A stretch of DNA of 64,000 bases from Nocardia sp. NBC_00508 (GCF_036346875.1 NZ_CP107852.1:1488001-1552000); one strand, 5' to 3'; shown: positions 16,343-25,422, counted from the first letter of the stretch. Numbers and translations are program-made. Notes: generated from the sequence alone by a model not told the origin.

Positions 16343-17464
16343 TCAGTGGGACGCGCCCACCGTCCACGGGTCGGTGCGCAGCGTGGACACCCTCGTCTCC
16401 AGGTCGGGCAGCGCGGCCAGGACGATCGATTCCGCCTGTGCGCACCAAGGGAATTCGGTCGCCCAGTGCGCGGCGTCGACCAGCGCGGGGCCGCCCTTGC
16501 GCAGATGTTCGTCGACCGGGTGGTGGCGCAGGTCGGCGGTGACGTAGGCGTCGACGCGGAGGCGGGTCGCCGCGTTCAGGTAGGAGTCACCTGCGCCGCC
16601 GCAGACGGCGACGGTGCGGATCGCGCGGTCCGGGTCTCCCGCGGCGCGCACACCCCATGCGGTGGGCGGGAGCGCGCTCGCGACGCGATCGGTGAAGGCA
16701 CGCAACGATTCCGGTTCCGGCAGGGTGCCGATCCGGCCGATGCCGAGTGACGAGGGCAGCAAGGCCCGTTCGCTGACGTGATAGGCCGGGCTCTCGTAAG
16801 GATGGGCCGCGAGCAGCGCTGCGAGCACCGCCGAGCGCGCCGCGGGCGGGGCGACCACCTCGAGGCGGTCCTCCTCGACGCGCTGGAGTTCGCCGCGAGC
16901 GCCGTGTGCCGGACTCGCCTCGGCCATCGGCCGGAACTGCCCCGTCGCAGGCATCCGCAACGCGCAGTCGCGATAGTTCCCGCTGCCGCCCGCGCCTGCG
17001 GCGAAAAGGGCGGCAAGCACAGTGTCCGTATGCGTGCGTGGCACCTGGACCACCCAGTTGTCCATGGCGGACTCGGGCTTCGCGTCCAGCGGGCCGGTCA
17101 CGGTGAGCCCGAGGGCCGCGGCGAGCGCGTCCGAGACGCCGGGATCGGCGGAGTCAGCGTTGGTATGCGCGGTGAACAGCGCGCACCCGGAGCGGATGAG
17201 CCGGTGCAGCAGCGCGCCTTTCGGCGTGTTCGCTGCGACGGTGTCGACGCCGCGCAGCAGCAGCGGATGATGCACGACGAGGGCTCGAGCGCGCCAGTCG
17301 ATCGCCTCGTCGACCACGGCAGCGGTGGCGTCGACCGCGAACAGCACGCGGCTCAGCTCCTCGGCCGGATCTCCGCAGACCAGCCCGACCGAGTCCCACG
17401 ACTCGGCCAGCGCGGGCGGGTAGGCCGCGTCGAGCACCGCGATGAGATCCGCCAGCGTGGTCAT
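16343..17464 (-). CDS. Nif3-like dinuclear metal-centre protein
   Basis: A 373-residue member of the Nif3/YbgI/DUF34 family (Rv2230c counterpart). The metal-binding signature is visible: [23 protein letters not shown], and near the C-terminus [11 protein letters not shown] with [11 protein letters not shown]. The family forms hexameric rings around a two-metal site; its reaction is unsettled, with GTP cyclohydrolase-like and NIF3 metal-insertion roles suggested. A central insert domain (roughly 130-235) is typical of the longer actinobacterial form. It lies 43 bp downstream of cobC in the same direction, as in mycobacteria. Confidence 0.92.
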   Translation of the reverse strand: MTTLADLIAVLDAAYPPALAESWDSVGLVCGDPAEELSRVLFAVDATAAVVDEAIDWRARALVVHHPLLLRGVDTVAANTPKGALLHRLIRSGCALFTAHTNADSADPGVSDALAAALGLTVTGPLDAKPESAMDNWVVQVPRTHTDTVLAALFAAGAGGSGNYRDCALRMPATGQFRPMAEASPAHGARGELQRVEEDRLEVVAPPAARSAVLAALLAAHPYESPAYHVSERALLPSSLGIGRIGTLPEPESLRAFTDRVASALPPTAWGVRAAGDPDRAIRTVAVCGGAGDSYLNAATRLRVDAYVTADLRHHPVDEHLRKGGPALVDAAHWATEFPWCAQAESIVLAALPDLETRVSTLRTDPWTVGASH

Positions 17465-17507
17465 CGTCCACCTTCCTTTGCTTCACTCATGCTCTGCCCC
17501 ACGCTGA

Positions 17508-18581
17508 TCACACACCTGCCGATCGGATCGCGGCGACCAGCCGGTCGACCTCGTCGGCGCCGCGGACCGCGACACGCAGATGGTCCGGACCGAGACCGGG
17601 GAAGGTATCGGCGCGGCGAACCGCGATCTCTCGGTCGGCCAGGTGTTTGCGAAGCAGTGCACCGTCCGCGACGCGCAGCAGCAGGAACGTGCCGTCGGCT
17701 GGGGTATGGACGTGGACGCCGAGGCGGGTCAGCCGTTCGATCATCGCGGTGCGATCCAGGACCAGAGTCTCGGCGCGCCGGTCGGCCTCGGCCACGGCCG
17801 CGGGTCCGGCCGTCGCGGTGATCGCCTCCAGCTGCAAGGTGCCCAGCGGCCAGTGGGCACGTCCGTGGTCGAGGCGCGCCAGGAGGTCGGCGGAGCCGAG
17901 AAAGTATCCGCAGCGCAGGCCCGCCAGAGCCCATGTCTTGGTCAGGCTGCGCAGCACCAGGAGATCCGGTGCGGGGTCGGCGGCGAGTGACTCGGGCTCG
18001 CCCGGCACCGCGTCGGCGAAGGCTTCGTCGACGAGGATGGTGCGGCCCGGCCTGCGCAGGGCTCGGATGGCATCGGCCGGGTGCAGTACCGAGGTCGGGT
18101 TCGTCGGGTTGCCGAGCACCACCAGATCGGCCTCGGCGGGCACCGCGGTGGGATCGAGCAGGTAGGGCGGTTCCAGAACCACCCTGGTCACCGGGACACC
18201 CGCGTCGCGCAGCGCGAGTTCGGGCTCGGTGAACGACGGATGCACCACCGCGGCCAGGCGCGGCGCGAGGCGGGGCAGCAGCGCGAACCCCTCCGCCGCG
18301 CCCGCGAGCAACAGCACCTCGTCGGGAGTCCGCCGGTGCCGGGCCGCGACCGCGCGGCGGGCGGCATCGGCTTCCTCGGCGCTCGGATAACGCCCCAAGT
18401 CGGACAGCCGGGCGGCCAAGCGCTGCCGCAGCCACTCCGGCGGGGCGACACCCTGGACGTTCACCGCGAAATCGAGCATGCCCGGACGCACCTCCACGTC
18501 GCCATGGTGGCGCAGTTTCGCGCGATCGACGCGGTCCTCGGACACGAGATCACACCCTACGTGGCGGACCGGTAGCGGCAC
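17508..18581 (-). CDS. cobC: CobC-type PLP aminotransferase/decarboxylase (Rv2231c-like)
   Basis: A 357-residue fold-type I PLP enzyme like those annotated as threonine-phosphate decarboxylase or histidinol-phosphate aminotransferase in cobalamin loci. Landmarks are the N-terminal HHGDVEVRPGM block, VVLGNPTNPTSVLHPAD, TILVDEAFAD, and the Schiff-base lysine in RSLTKTWALAGLRCGYF. Expected role: making the aminopropanol-phosphate arm of cobalamin, though a histidinol-phosphate-like activity is not excluded. A GTG at 18545, 12 codons in, has AGGG upstream and would leave 44 bp to the divergent ptpA instead of 8. The gene is the first of a minus-strand run with the Nif3, membrane, zinc-ribbon and RNase H genes. 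Confidence 0.85.
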   Translation of the reverse strand: MPLPVRHVGCDLVSEDRVDRAKLRHHGDVEVRPGMLDFAVNVQGVAPPEWLRQRLAARLSDLGRYPSAEEADAARRAVAARHRRTPDEVLLLAGAAEGFALLPRLAPRLAAVVHPSFTEPELALRDAGVPVTRVVLEPPYLLDPTAVPAEADLVVLGNPTNPTSVLHPADAIRALRRPGRTILVDEAFADAVPGEPESLAADPAPDLLVLRSLTKTWALAGLRCGYFLGSADLLARLDHGRAHWPLGTLQLEAITATAGPAAVAEADRRAETLVLDRTAMIERLTRLGVHVHTPADGTFLLLRVADGALLRKHLADREIAVRRADTFPGLGPDHLRVAVRGADEVDRLVAAIRSAGV

Positions 18582-18589
18582 CGGCCAGA

Positions 18590-19096
18590 ATGGCAGTCGT
18601 GGGTCAGCTGCACGTCTCGTTCGTCTGTACCGGCAACATCTGCCGTTCTCCGATGGCGGAAAAGATCTTCGCCGTGCATTTGTACCGGGCGGGACTGGCC
18701 AACCGCGTCCGGGTGAGCAGCGCGGGCACCGGGTCGTGGCACGTCGGCGACGACGCCGACCCGCGAACCACCGCGACGCTGCGCAAGTACGGCTACCCGA
18801 CCGGCCACATCGCCGCCGCGTTCGGCGCCGAACACCTCGACGCCGATCTGGTCATCGCGTTGGACCACTCGCACCAGCGGGAACTCGCCCGCCTCGGCGT
18901 CGCGCCGCAGCGGCTGCGGTTGCTGCGGACCTTCGATCCCGCCGCCGACGGCCAGGACGTCGCCGACCCCTACTACGGCGACGCGGCGGACTTCGAACTC
19001 GTGCGCGACCAGATCGAGGCGGCGGTCCCCGGCCTGCTCGACTGGGTGCGCGTCGAACTGGCCGATCTCCACCCTGTCCCAGACGGACGAGCCTGA
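18590..19096 (+). CDS. ptpA: Low-molecular-weight protein tyrosine phosphatase
   Basis: A 168-residue LMW-PTP. The signature loop VCTGNICRSPMAEKIF (C-x5-R-S) holds the nucleophilic Cys and Arg, and DPYYGDAADF supplies the general-acid Asp. In M. tuberculosis the secreted homologue PtpA acts on host proteins; in this organism the target is unknown. A GTG three codons inside (18599) would match the mycobacterial N-terminus better. The stop codon overlaps the SURF1 start (TGATG), so the two are probably cotranslated. Confidence 0.92.
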   Translation: MAVVGQLHVSFVCTGNICRSPMAEKIFAVHLYRAGLANRVRVSSAGTGSWHVGDDADPRTTATLRKYGYPTGHIAAAFGAEHLDADLVIALDHSHQRELARLGVAPQRLRLLRTFDPAADGQDVADPYYGDAADFELVRDQIEAAVPGLLDWVRVELADLHPVPDGRA

Positions 19097-19998
19097 TGCG
19101 CAGGCTCACCTTCCTGTTCCGCCCCAGCTGGCTGATCCTGGCCGTGCTGGTCGCCGCATTCGCCTACCTGTGCTTCACCGTGCTCGCGCCGTGGCAGCTC
19201 GGCAAGAACACGGCCACCTCACACCGCAATCAGCTGATCGCCGACTCGGTGAAGGCCGCCCCGGTGGATGTCGCCGCAGTGCTCTCCGACCCCGCCGACG
19301 CCACCCATGTCGAGTGGCGGCGCGTCACCGCCTCCGGCAGTTATGTACCGGACTCGACGGTGCTGGTACGGCTGCGTCACCTCGACGGCGCCCCCGGCTA
19401 CGCGGTCCTCGCGACGTTCCGGCTGGACGACGGACGCGTGCTGCTCGTCGATCGCGGGCTGGTATCGGCGGTCGAGGGATCCCGCCCGCCGCAGGTTCCC
19501 GACCCGCCTGCCGGGCCGCAGCGCATCGAAGCCCGGGTCCGGATGTCCGAGGGAGTCACGCCGGGCAAGGACCCGAGCCTCCAGGACGGCTACCGCCAGG
19601 TGTACTCCATCGACACCACCCAGGAATCGGCTGTCCTGCAACAGCCCCTCACCCCGCTCCCGACCGGCGAACGCGGCGGCTATCTGCAGCTGAGCGAGAA
19701 CCAACCCGGCGCCTTCACCCCGACCCCACTCCCCCAGCTCGACGCGGGCCCGTACCTGTCCTACGGCCTCCAATGGCTCGCCTTCGGCATCATGGCCCCA
19801 CTCGGCCTCGGCTACTTCGTCTACGCCGAGATCCGGGAACGGAGGAAGGAAAAGGCTTCCGCCGCGACGACAACTCGCGGCGCGACGACTTCCGCCGAGG
19901 CGGCTCCCGCCGAAGCAACTCCGCCTTCCTCGTCCGACGCCACCGCGCCGACCACCGAGGCCCGGCTCGCCGACCGCTACGGCCGCAGCCGCGGCTGA
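19096..19998 (+). CDS. SURF1-family cytochrome oxidase assembly protein
   Basis: A 300-residue membrane protein with the SURF1 topology: an N-terminal membrane segment (WLILAVLVAAFAYLCFTVLA) followed by PWQLGKN, a long external loop with VEWRRVTASGSYVPDSTVLV and LLVDRGLVSA, and a C-terminal segment (YLSYGLQWLAFGIMAPLGLG). A 55-residue Ala/Thr-rich tail is presumably disordered. SURF1 helps insert haem a into subunit I of aa3-type cytochrome c oxidase. It starts within the ptpA stop codon (ATGA overlap) as in the mycobacterial Rv2234-Rv2235 pair, and is convergent with the AraC gene at 20074. Confidence 0.9.
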   Translation: MRRLTFLFRPSWLILAVLVAAFAYLCFTVLAPWQLGKNTATSHRNQLIADSVKAAPVDVAAVLSDPADATHVEWRRVTASGSYVPDSTVLVRLRHLDGAPGYAVLATFRLDDGRVLLVDRGLVSAVEGSRPPQVPDPPAGPQRIEARVRMSEGVTPGKDPSLQDGYRQVYSIDTTQESAVLQQPLTPLPTGERGGYLQLSENQPGAFTPTPLPQLDAGPYLSYGLQWLAFGIMAPLGLGYFVYAEIRERRKEKASAATTTRGATTSAEAAPAEATPPSSSDATAPTTEARLADRYGRSRG

Positions 19999-20073
19999 AC
20001 CCGGACCGGCCACCCCCGCGCGCGAGCACGCCCCACAGAGCCGCATGGTGTAAACCGCAGAGCGCGACCAACC

Positions 20074-21201
20074 TCAACGATCCTGTGCCGTCGCACGATA
20101 TCGTCGGCGCGCGGACTCCAGCTCCCGCCACCAAGTGGTACCTTCCTCGGCCAGCCGCCGTTGCAGCGTCCGTGGTCCGACGGCCAAGCGGCGGGCGACG
20201 GATTCCAGGGAAATCGTGTCCTCGGCCCGGGCCGCGTCTATTGCGGTCGCGACCCGGCCGGACCATGCGGACCCGCTGGTCGCTTCGCTCAGCCTGCGTT
20301 GCCGGAACTCGCGGGGTGTCTCGCCGTATCGCGCTTTGAATGCGGTGGAGAACCAGGTCTCGGTGAAACCGCAGTGTGCGGCCACCTCGCCGATGGTCGC
20401 ATTCGGTCCGGGCCGGGCGAGCAGGTCCCGTGCGGCACGCAGGGCCGCCTCCTGCCGTACCTCCCGATACGTGGTGCCCGATTGCTGTAGGGCGAAACGC
20501 AGTTGCCGGGGTGACCACTTGAGGGCCGCGGCCACAGCAGGCAACCGCAGGTCCCCCGCGCCGATGTGCTGCCGCACATACTGGCGGACGGACTCGGCCG
20601 TTTCGGCCAGATGGCTTTGCTGCGGGCGCAGGTCTCCGATCGACATCATGCAGAGCAACTCACCGACTCGATCACACACGGCGTCGAACTCGCGGCCAGT
20701 GAGACCGGCATGCTCGGCATGGGTTGCGCGGAGCATGGTCTGCACCACTCTGCCCAGGCCGGATCGCATGTCCAGCGCCGACGACGACGGCGGCCCCCCG
20801 GGCGGCAGCCTGCAGTCGATCTCCACACGCGGTACCCGGAACGCATATGCCACCGAGGCCGGCATGTGCAGCCGCCACGTCCGGTCCAGTCTCATCAGCA
20901 GCCCGCGACCGGGCGGGAGCCGGATCGACGTGTCGTTCTCGACAGCAGTGAACACGCCCCGCTGCGGGAACACCAACCAATAGAAGTCGTCGGGTCCGCG
21001 GCGGGTGTGCGACAGCGTCCGTGAGGCCAGCTTGTCTCCGCTCTGCTCCGTCCGTACCAGGGTGTACGCGGCGGTGTCCTGAGCGGTCAGATGGCCCCAC
21101 CAGGTGTGCGGAGCACGGTATCGGTGCCCCATCGGCACGAAGCTGTCGCTGAGTGCGGTCCACTCCTCGGCATCGTCCACGGTCAGCTCGGAATACCTCA
21201 C
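20074..21201 (-). CDS. AraC-family regulator with an extra half HTH domain
   Basis: A 375-residue regulator. The N-terminal half resembles the cupin-like sensing domain of AraC/AraL-type activators (YRAPHTWWGHLTAQDTAAYT). A full AraC HTH follows: LPAVAAALKWSPRQLRFALQ and ATIGEVAAHCGFTETWFSTA, ending ARYGETPREFRQRRL. Unusually, a further 45 residues (SLESVARRLAVGPRTLQRRL, then WWRELESARRRYRATA) look like the first half of a second AraC domain. The start is a GTG at 21201 with GAGG upstream; the longer frame would add 71 unlikely residues. It lies 49 bp downstream of the P450 in the same direction and probably controls that cassette. Confidence 0.82.
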   Translation of the reverse strand: MRYSELTVDDAEEWTALSDSFVPMGHRYRAPHTWWGHLTAQDTAAYTLVRTEQSGDKLASRTLSHTRRGPDDFYWLVFPQRGVFTAVENDTSIRLPPGRGLLMRLDRTWRLHMPASVAYAFRVPRVEIDCRLPPGGPPSSSALDMRSGLGRVVQTMLRATHAEHAGLTGREFDAVCDRVGELLCMMSIGDLRPQQSHLAETAESVRQYVRQHIGAGDLRLPAVAAALKWSPRQLRFALQQSGTTYREVRQEAALRAARDLLARPGPNATIGEVAAHCGFTETWFSTAFKARYGETPREFRQRRLSEATSGSAWSGRVATAIDAARAEDTISLESVARRLAVGPRTLQRRLAEEGTTWWRELESARRRYRATAQDR

Positions 21202-21250
21202 GATGACACCTCGATGGAACCGTGTCGGCGCGGCCCGGCGACTGCCGCGC

Positions 21251-22459
21251 CTACGCAGTGGAATCGAGGAGCACCGGCAAGGTGAGCGGCCCGCAGGTGA
21301 TGAATTGCGGGCTATAGGGGATCTCGGTGGGGTCGCAGGCCAGGCGCAGACTTGGGAACCGATTGAACAGGGCCGACAATGCCGTACGGGCTTCCAGTCT
21401 GGCCAGAGGCGCACCGAGACAGAAATGCGGTCCCCGGCCGAAAGCCAGTTGGTCTCGGCAATTGTGGTCTATATCGAAGACATCGGCGCTCGGGTAGTGA
21501 TCCGGGTCCCGCCCGACGCCGCCATACCACCCCACGATGGCCCCCGCGGGTATATCGACGCCCGTGATGGTGACATCCCGTAGCGCGTAGCGGTTGAACA
21601 AATTGCCTACCGGGGAACGGAAGCGCAGCATCTCCTCCACGACATCCGCCCACCGGTCCTGGGCGCGAGCCTTGGCCAGCTGTTCGGAATGGGTGCACAG
21701 CGTCACTACCGCATTGCCGAGCAGATGCACCGTGGTCTCGTGTCCGGCCATGATGACCAGCCACAACATGTCGACCAGCTCGTGATCGGTCAAACCGTTG
21801 TCGGCATTGGCCTGCAGCAAAGCAGAGGTGAGGTCGTCACCGGGATGACGGCGTTTACTGTCCAGCAACTCGGTCAGGTAGCCGATCATGGCGCCCATCG
21901 CGGCCTGGATCTCGTCGCCGGTGCTCAGATGGGACATGATCGTGGCGGCCCAGCGCCGGAATTGCCGTTGGTCCGATACCGGTACCCCGAACAGTTCGCA
22001 AATCACCCGCACGGGAAACGGCATGGTGAGTTCGGCGACGAGGTCGACCTCGGCGGTGGGATCTGGAATCGCGTCGATGAGTTCGGTGACGATTCGCCGG
22101 ATCCGGGGTTCGAGTGCGGCGACCCTGCCGGGGCTGAATGCCTGGCCGATCGTCTTTCGCAACCTTCGGTGATCGGCACCGTCCGAATTGAGCATGTGAT
22201 CGATGTCGGTGAAAGCTCGAAGCAGCCACTCCGCCGGAATCGTGCCGTCGTGCAGTGCGGGGCAGTTGCGCGCGTTCTTACTGAACACTGTGCCGTCACC
22301 GGCCAGGATCTCGCTCACCGCCTGATAGCTCACCGCGATCCAGGCCGAGACGTTGCCGGGCAGTTCGATCGGTACGACGGGACCACGCCGGCAGATTCGA
22401 TCGAACGTATCGAACACGGGCTCGCCAGCGGTCGGCAGCTGAATGACGGACTCGGTCAT
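21251..22459 (-). CDS. Cytochrome P450
   Basis: A 402-residue soluble bacterial P450. The I-helix oxygen-activation motif is IMAGHETTVHLLGN, the K-helix ExxR is EEMLR, and the haem loop is FGRGPHFCLGAPLARLEAR with the thiolate Cys. The second-residue pattern MTESVIQLPTAGEPVFDTFD is typical of class I actinobacterial P450s, which take electrons from a ferredoxin and ferredoxin reductase. No ferredoxin gene is adjacent. Substrate unknown. The gene sits between the ROK remnant upstream and the AraC gene downstream, all on the minus strand. Start at the internal ATG 22459, preceded by GGGAGA. Confidence 0.93.
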   Translation of the reverse strand: MTESVIQLPTAGEPVFDTFDRICRRGPVVPIELPGNVSAWIAVSYQAVSEILAGDGTVFSKNARNCPALHDGTIPAEWLLRAFTDIDHMLNSDGADHRRLRKTIGQAFSPGRVAALEPRIRRIVTELIDAIPDPTAEVDLVAELTMPFPVRVICELFGVPVSDQRQFRRWAATIMSHLSTGDEIQAAMGAMIGYLTELLDSKRRHPGDDLTSALLQANADNGLTDHELVDMLWLVIMAGHETTVHLLGNAVVTLCTHSEQLAKARAQDRWADVVEEMLRFRSPVGNLFNRYALRDVTITGVDIPAGAIVGWYGGVGRDPDHYPSADVFDIDHNCRDQLAFGRGPHFCLGAPLARLEARTALSALFNRFPSLRLACDPTEIPYSPQFITCGPLTLPVLLDSTA

Positions 22460-22655
22460 AGTGTCTCCCAGGGTGTGGTCGGTCAAACGAGACTGGGGTC
22501 TGCGCGTGCCCGCCCAGTGTCGGCCGTGGTTGCCCACGGAACGTGGGAACGGTGATTCGTTGCCTCGCAATGAAACTTTGACGCCGCATTGCCGATGTTC
22601 GGGTTGGTTGGCGCATCCCTTGTGCCGACCGCCCGGCATCGAACGGGGAAAGCGC

Positions 22656-23186
22656 TCACCGCGGCCAGCGACGAACGCACATCACCCGCTGTGCGGATCG
22701 GTGGTCTTCTCGAGTGCGAATTCGGCTGTCGGCATGACTGTCGACATGGCCGGGTGGTGTGCCGCGGATTGCCCGTTCCTCCGCGATCAGGGCGAGGATG
22801 CCTGCACCGGACAATATCGCCTCGGCGCCCGACGCGGAGCCGACGCTTCGTTCGACCAGCGTCAGGCACAGGCCATCGGTCGCCATCCGGACGACGGCCA
22901 CCGGGAACAGTCTCCGTACCGCCGCCACGATGCCGAATCCCCCACGCCACTCCGCGATTCCAGACGGAGCGACCACCTCGGCCGACCTGTCGATCGGACC
23001 TGGGCAGGCAATGCCGACCGCGGTGATCTCATCGTCTCCGGCGACATCGAGCAGGAGATCTCGGCAAGCGTCCCACACCGCGTCCGCCGGTACCGGTATC
23101 CGCCTGATGCCTCGTGCGCCGGCATCGGCGGCCACCCGGCTCGCGGCGAATTCCGCCGCACCGATCTCCAAAGCCAGAATTGTCAT
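22656..23186 (-). pseudogene. Degenerate ROK-family kinase N-terminal remnant
   Basis: A 176-residue frame that resembles only the N-terminal lobe of ROK sugar kinases/regulators: TILALEIGAAEFAASRVAAD corresponds to the usual ALDIGGTKFAAGLV, and ITAVGIACPGPIDRSAEVVA to the second nucleotide-binding stretch. The phosphate-1 motif DIGGTK has become EIGAAE, the catalytic Asp region and zinc-binding Cys cluster are absent, and the frame degenerates after about residue 135. It cannot be an active kinase. It begins three bases after the stop of the 22-codon peptide ORF, so the two may be cotranslated. A diverged stand-alone protein is the alternative to a dead gene. Confidence 0.6.
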
Positions 23187-23189
23187 GAC

Positions 23190-23258
23190 TCAGCCACCAC
23201 CACAAGACTTTCCGGCGTCCTCGGGCAGCGCGGTCAACTGGATGGCCGTCTCGGTCAC
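23190..23258 (-). CDS. 22-residue peptide ORF ending Cys-Gly-Gly-Gly
   Basis: A GTG at 23258 is preceded by a perfect AGGAGG (four-base spacer) and opens a 22-codon frame, MTETAIQLTALPEDAGKS followed by CGGG and TGA. Three bases later the ROK-like frame starts. It is not recognised. A short acidic leader-like segment followed by a single Cys and a glycine tail would fit a RiPP-like precursor, a thiol/metal-binding peptide or a regulatory leader; none is established. It lies 137 bp downstream of the cobD stop and first in a minus-strand run with ROK, P450 and AraC genes. Confidence 0.5.
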   Translation of the reverse strand: MTETAIQLTALPEDAGKSCGGG

Positions 23259-23395
23259 GATGCCTCCTCGTCGGTCGTTTGTTCCAGAATCGGGCTCGCC
23301 GAAACAGTATCGATCGCGAAGGTTCATCACTTCGTTTGAACACGCATCCTGTGCCGCCGAACGCAGATACTCTGCCCCGAAACGAAAGTCCGCGG

Positions 23396-24328
23396 TCAGC
23401 GGGGCAGGCGGGTAGGAGGCTTCGCGGCCACGGCGGCGGCGAGGAGTACGGCGGTGAACTGCACGGCTTCGGAGAGGCGAACGGCACGGCGCAGGTCGTG
23501 GACCGTCGGAGCAGGCCCGTCACCGAGGACGGGGCGCAGCTCTACGCCGTGCGGGTACTGCGTGCGGCCACCCAACCGGACGCCGAGCGCGCCGGCCATC
23601 GATGCCTCGACCACCCCGGCATTGGGGCTGGGATGCCCGGCGGCGTCGCGGCGCCATGCGCGCAGTGCCGCCGCGGGGCGTCCGCCGACCAGCGGTGCGA
23701 GCACGGCCGTGAGCAGGCCCGTGAGGCGCGCCGGGAGCAGATTGGCGAGGTCGTCGGTGCGCGCGGCGGCCCAGCCGAAGCGCAGGTAGCGCTCGTTGCG
23801 GTAGCCGACCATCGCATCGAGGGTGTTGATCGCGCGATACCCCAGCAAACCGGGCACACCGGCCACGGCACCCCAGACCATCGGAGCGACGGCCGCGTCG
23901 GAGGTGTTCTCTGCGATGGATTCCAGAGCGGCGCGCGCGAGCCCGTCCGTGTCGAGCACGTCCGGGTCGCGGCCGCACAGCGCGGGCAGCAGCGCGCGAG
24001 CGCCGTCCAGATCGCCGCCTGCCAGCCGGTCGGCCATCGCGCGACCCGTGCGGGCGAGGCTGCGACCGCCGAGGACGGTCCAGGTCGCGACCGCGGTCGC
24101 GGTCACCCCGCGCCGCCGCGCCGCCACGCCGAATCCGACTACCGCGCCGACCGCGAGCGCCTCGTGCATCAGTCCCGCCGCGCGCCGGTCTGCGTAGGTC
24201 ACCGATTCCAACGCGGCCGCCGCGGAACCGAATGCGGCCACCGGATGCCACCGCCCGGGGTCGCCGAACACGCGATCGAGCGCGAATCCGAGCAGCAGCC
24301 CGACAGCGGTGGAGGTCCCCTTCTGCAT
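23396..24328 (-). CDS. cobD: Adenosylcobinamide-phosphate synthase CobD/CbiB
   Basis: A 310-residue integral membrane protein of the CobD/CbiB family (Rv2236c counterpart). Family landmarks are LLLGFALDRVFGDPGRWHPV at the N-terminus, ESIAENTSDAAVAPMVWGA in the centre, INTLDAMVGYRNERYLRFGW, and GHPSPNAGVVEASMAGALGV. It attaches the aminopropanol-phosphate arm to adenosylcobyric acid in cobalamin biosynthesis. With CobC (17508-18581) and the CobC-like phosphatase domain at 13152 it marks a scattered late cobalamin pathway. It is divergent from the sigma factor at 24463. Confidence 0.93.
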   Translation of the reverse strand: MQKGTSTAVGLLLGFALDRVFGDPGRWHPVAAFGSAAAALESVTYADRRAAGLMHEALAVGAVVGFGVAARRRGVTATAVATWTVLGGRSLARTGRAMADRLAGGDLDGARALLPALCGRDPDVLDTDGLARAALESIAENTSDAAVAPMVWGAVAGVPGLLGYRAINTLDAMVGYRNERYLRFGWAAARTDDLANLLPARLTGLLTAVLAPLVGGRPAAALRAWRRDAAGHPSPNAGVVEASMAGALGVRLGGRTQYPHGVELRPVLGDGPAPTVHDLRRAVRLSEAVQFTAVLLAAAVAAKPPTRLPR

Positions 24329-24462
24329 CCGGCGAGATTATCGGGTGGGCTCGCCCACCACCCCGTCGCCCACATGTCACACTCTGTGCCCCTGCGTCGT
24401 CGACCTGGCGACGCATCCATAGACTCGCCCCTGCGGGGCCGAACGACGAACGGCGAACAGCA

Positions 24463-25422
24463 GTGACTTCCGAGCAGCCTTCCCCCGAGCCCCTCGACCA
24501 GACCGAGCTGGCCCGGCGGTTCGAGGAGCACCGGCCGTATCTGCGCCGCCTCGCCTACAGCACACTGGGCAGCCTCACCGATGCCGATGACGTGGTGCAG
24601 GAGGCGTGGTTGCGGTTGCAGCGCCAGTACCAGGCGGGCACCGCGGGCCAGATCGACAACCTGCTCGCCTGGCTCTCGACCGTGACCGGACGGCTCGCAC
24701 TCGACCACCTCGGCTCCGCCCGCGTGCGCCGCGAACAATACGTGGGTGAATGGCTGCCGGAGCCGGAGGTCACCACCTGGGACGACCCGGCCGACCGGAT
24801 CACCCAGGACGAGCGGGTCACCACCGCGCTGCTGGTCGTTCTCGAATCCCTCTCCCCTGCGGAACGCACCGCGTTCGTCCTCCAGGACGTCTTCGGCATG
24901 AGCGGCCCTGAGGTCGCCGAAGTGGTCGGACGCACCCCGGCCGCGGTGCGACAGCTCGCCTCCCGAGCCCGCAAGCGAGTCGAGGACGGCACTCCGCGCT
25001 TCCCCGCCTCACCGGACGAGCAGAAAAAGGTGGTGTCGGCCTTCTCGCTGGCCTGGCGTTCCGGCGATCTCGGCGCGCTGCTCGGCGTGCTCGACGCCAA
25101 GGTGAGTCTCACCGCCGACGGCGGCGGCAAGGTGCCCGCGATCCGGCAGCCGGTCCACGGCGCCGAACTGGTGGCCAAGCTGCTGCTCGGCTGGTACCAC
25201 GCGCCGTCCGCCGCGGGTGCCTGGGGGCGTGCGGTGCTGGTCAACGGCCAGCCCGGCCTGGTGGTCTTCGACGGCTCGCACACCGGCGTCTTCTCCTTCA
25301 CCGTCGACGAAGGCCGCATCGTCGCGATCGACGTGGTCCGCAACCCGGACAAGCTGCGCGACCTGCCCACCACCGGTCAGCCCGACTGGTACCTGGGCGA
25401 GGGCAGGACCGAACGCGAGTAG
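24463..25422 (+). CDS. ECF41-type RNA polymerase sigma factor (SigJ-like)
   Basis: A 319-residue ECF sigma factor with a fused C-terminal SnoaL-like domain. Sigma region 2 is LARRFEEHRPYLRRLAYSTL with GSLTDADDVVQEAWLR, region 4 is LSPAERTAFVLQDVFGMSGP and VVGRTPAAVRQLASRAR. The three ECF41 hallmarks are present: WLPEP in the linker, DGGGK, and NPDKL near the C-terminus. In this group the C-terminal domain replaces a separate anti-sigma factor and modulates activity. ECF41 genes are often next to a carboxymuconolactone-decarboxylase or oxidoreductase target; none is adjacent here. The GTG at 24463 gives the usual family length. Confidence 0.9.
   Translation: MTSEQPSPEPLDQTELARRFEEHRPYLRRLAYSTLGSLTDADDVVQEAWLRLQRQYQAGTAGQIDNLLAWLSTVTGRLALDHLGSARVRREQYVGEWLPEPEVTTWDDPADRITQDERVTTALLVVLESLSPAERTAFVLQDVFGMSGPEVAEVVGRTPAAVRQLASRARKRVEDGTPRFPASPDEQKKVVSAFSLAWRSGDLGALLGVLDAKVSLTADGGGKVPAIRQPVHGAELVAKLLLGWYHAPSAAGAWGRAVLVNGQPGLVVFDGSHTGVFSFTVDEGRIVAIDVVRNPDKLRDLPTTGQPDWYLGEGRTERE

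Noticed and set aside
13152..18581. RNase H/zinc-ribbon/Nif3/cobC block as a novel cluster
   Set aside because: Its order is the known conserved mycobacterial block; interesting but already described.
20074..23258. Biarylitide-type (tiny peptide + P450) cluster
   Set aside because: The 22-residue peptide lacks Tyr, Trp and His, which those P450s cross-link, so this specific class does not fit.
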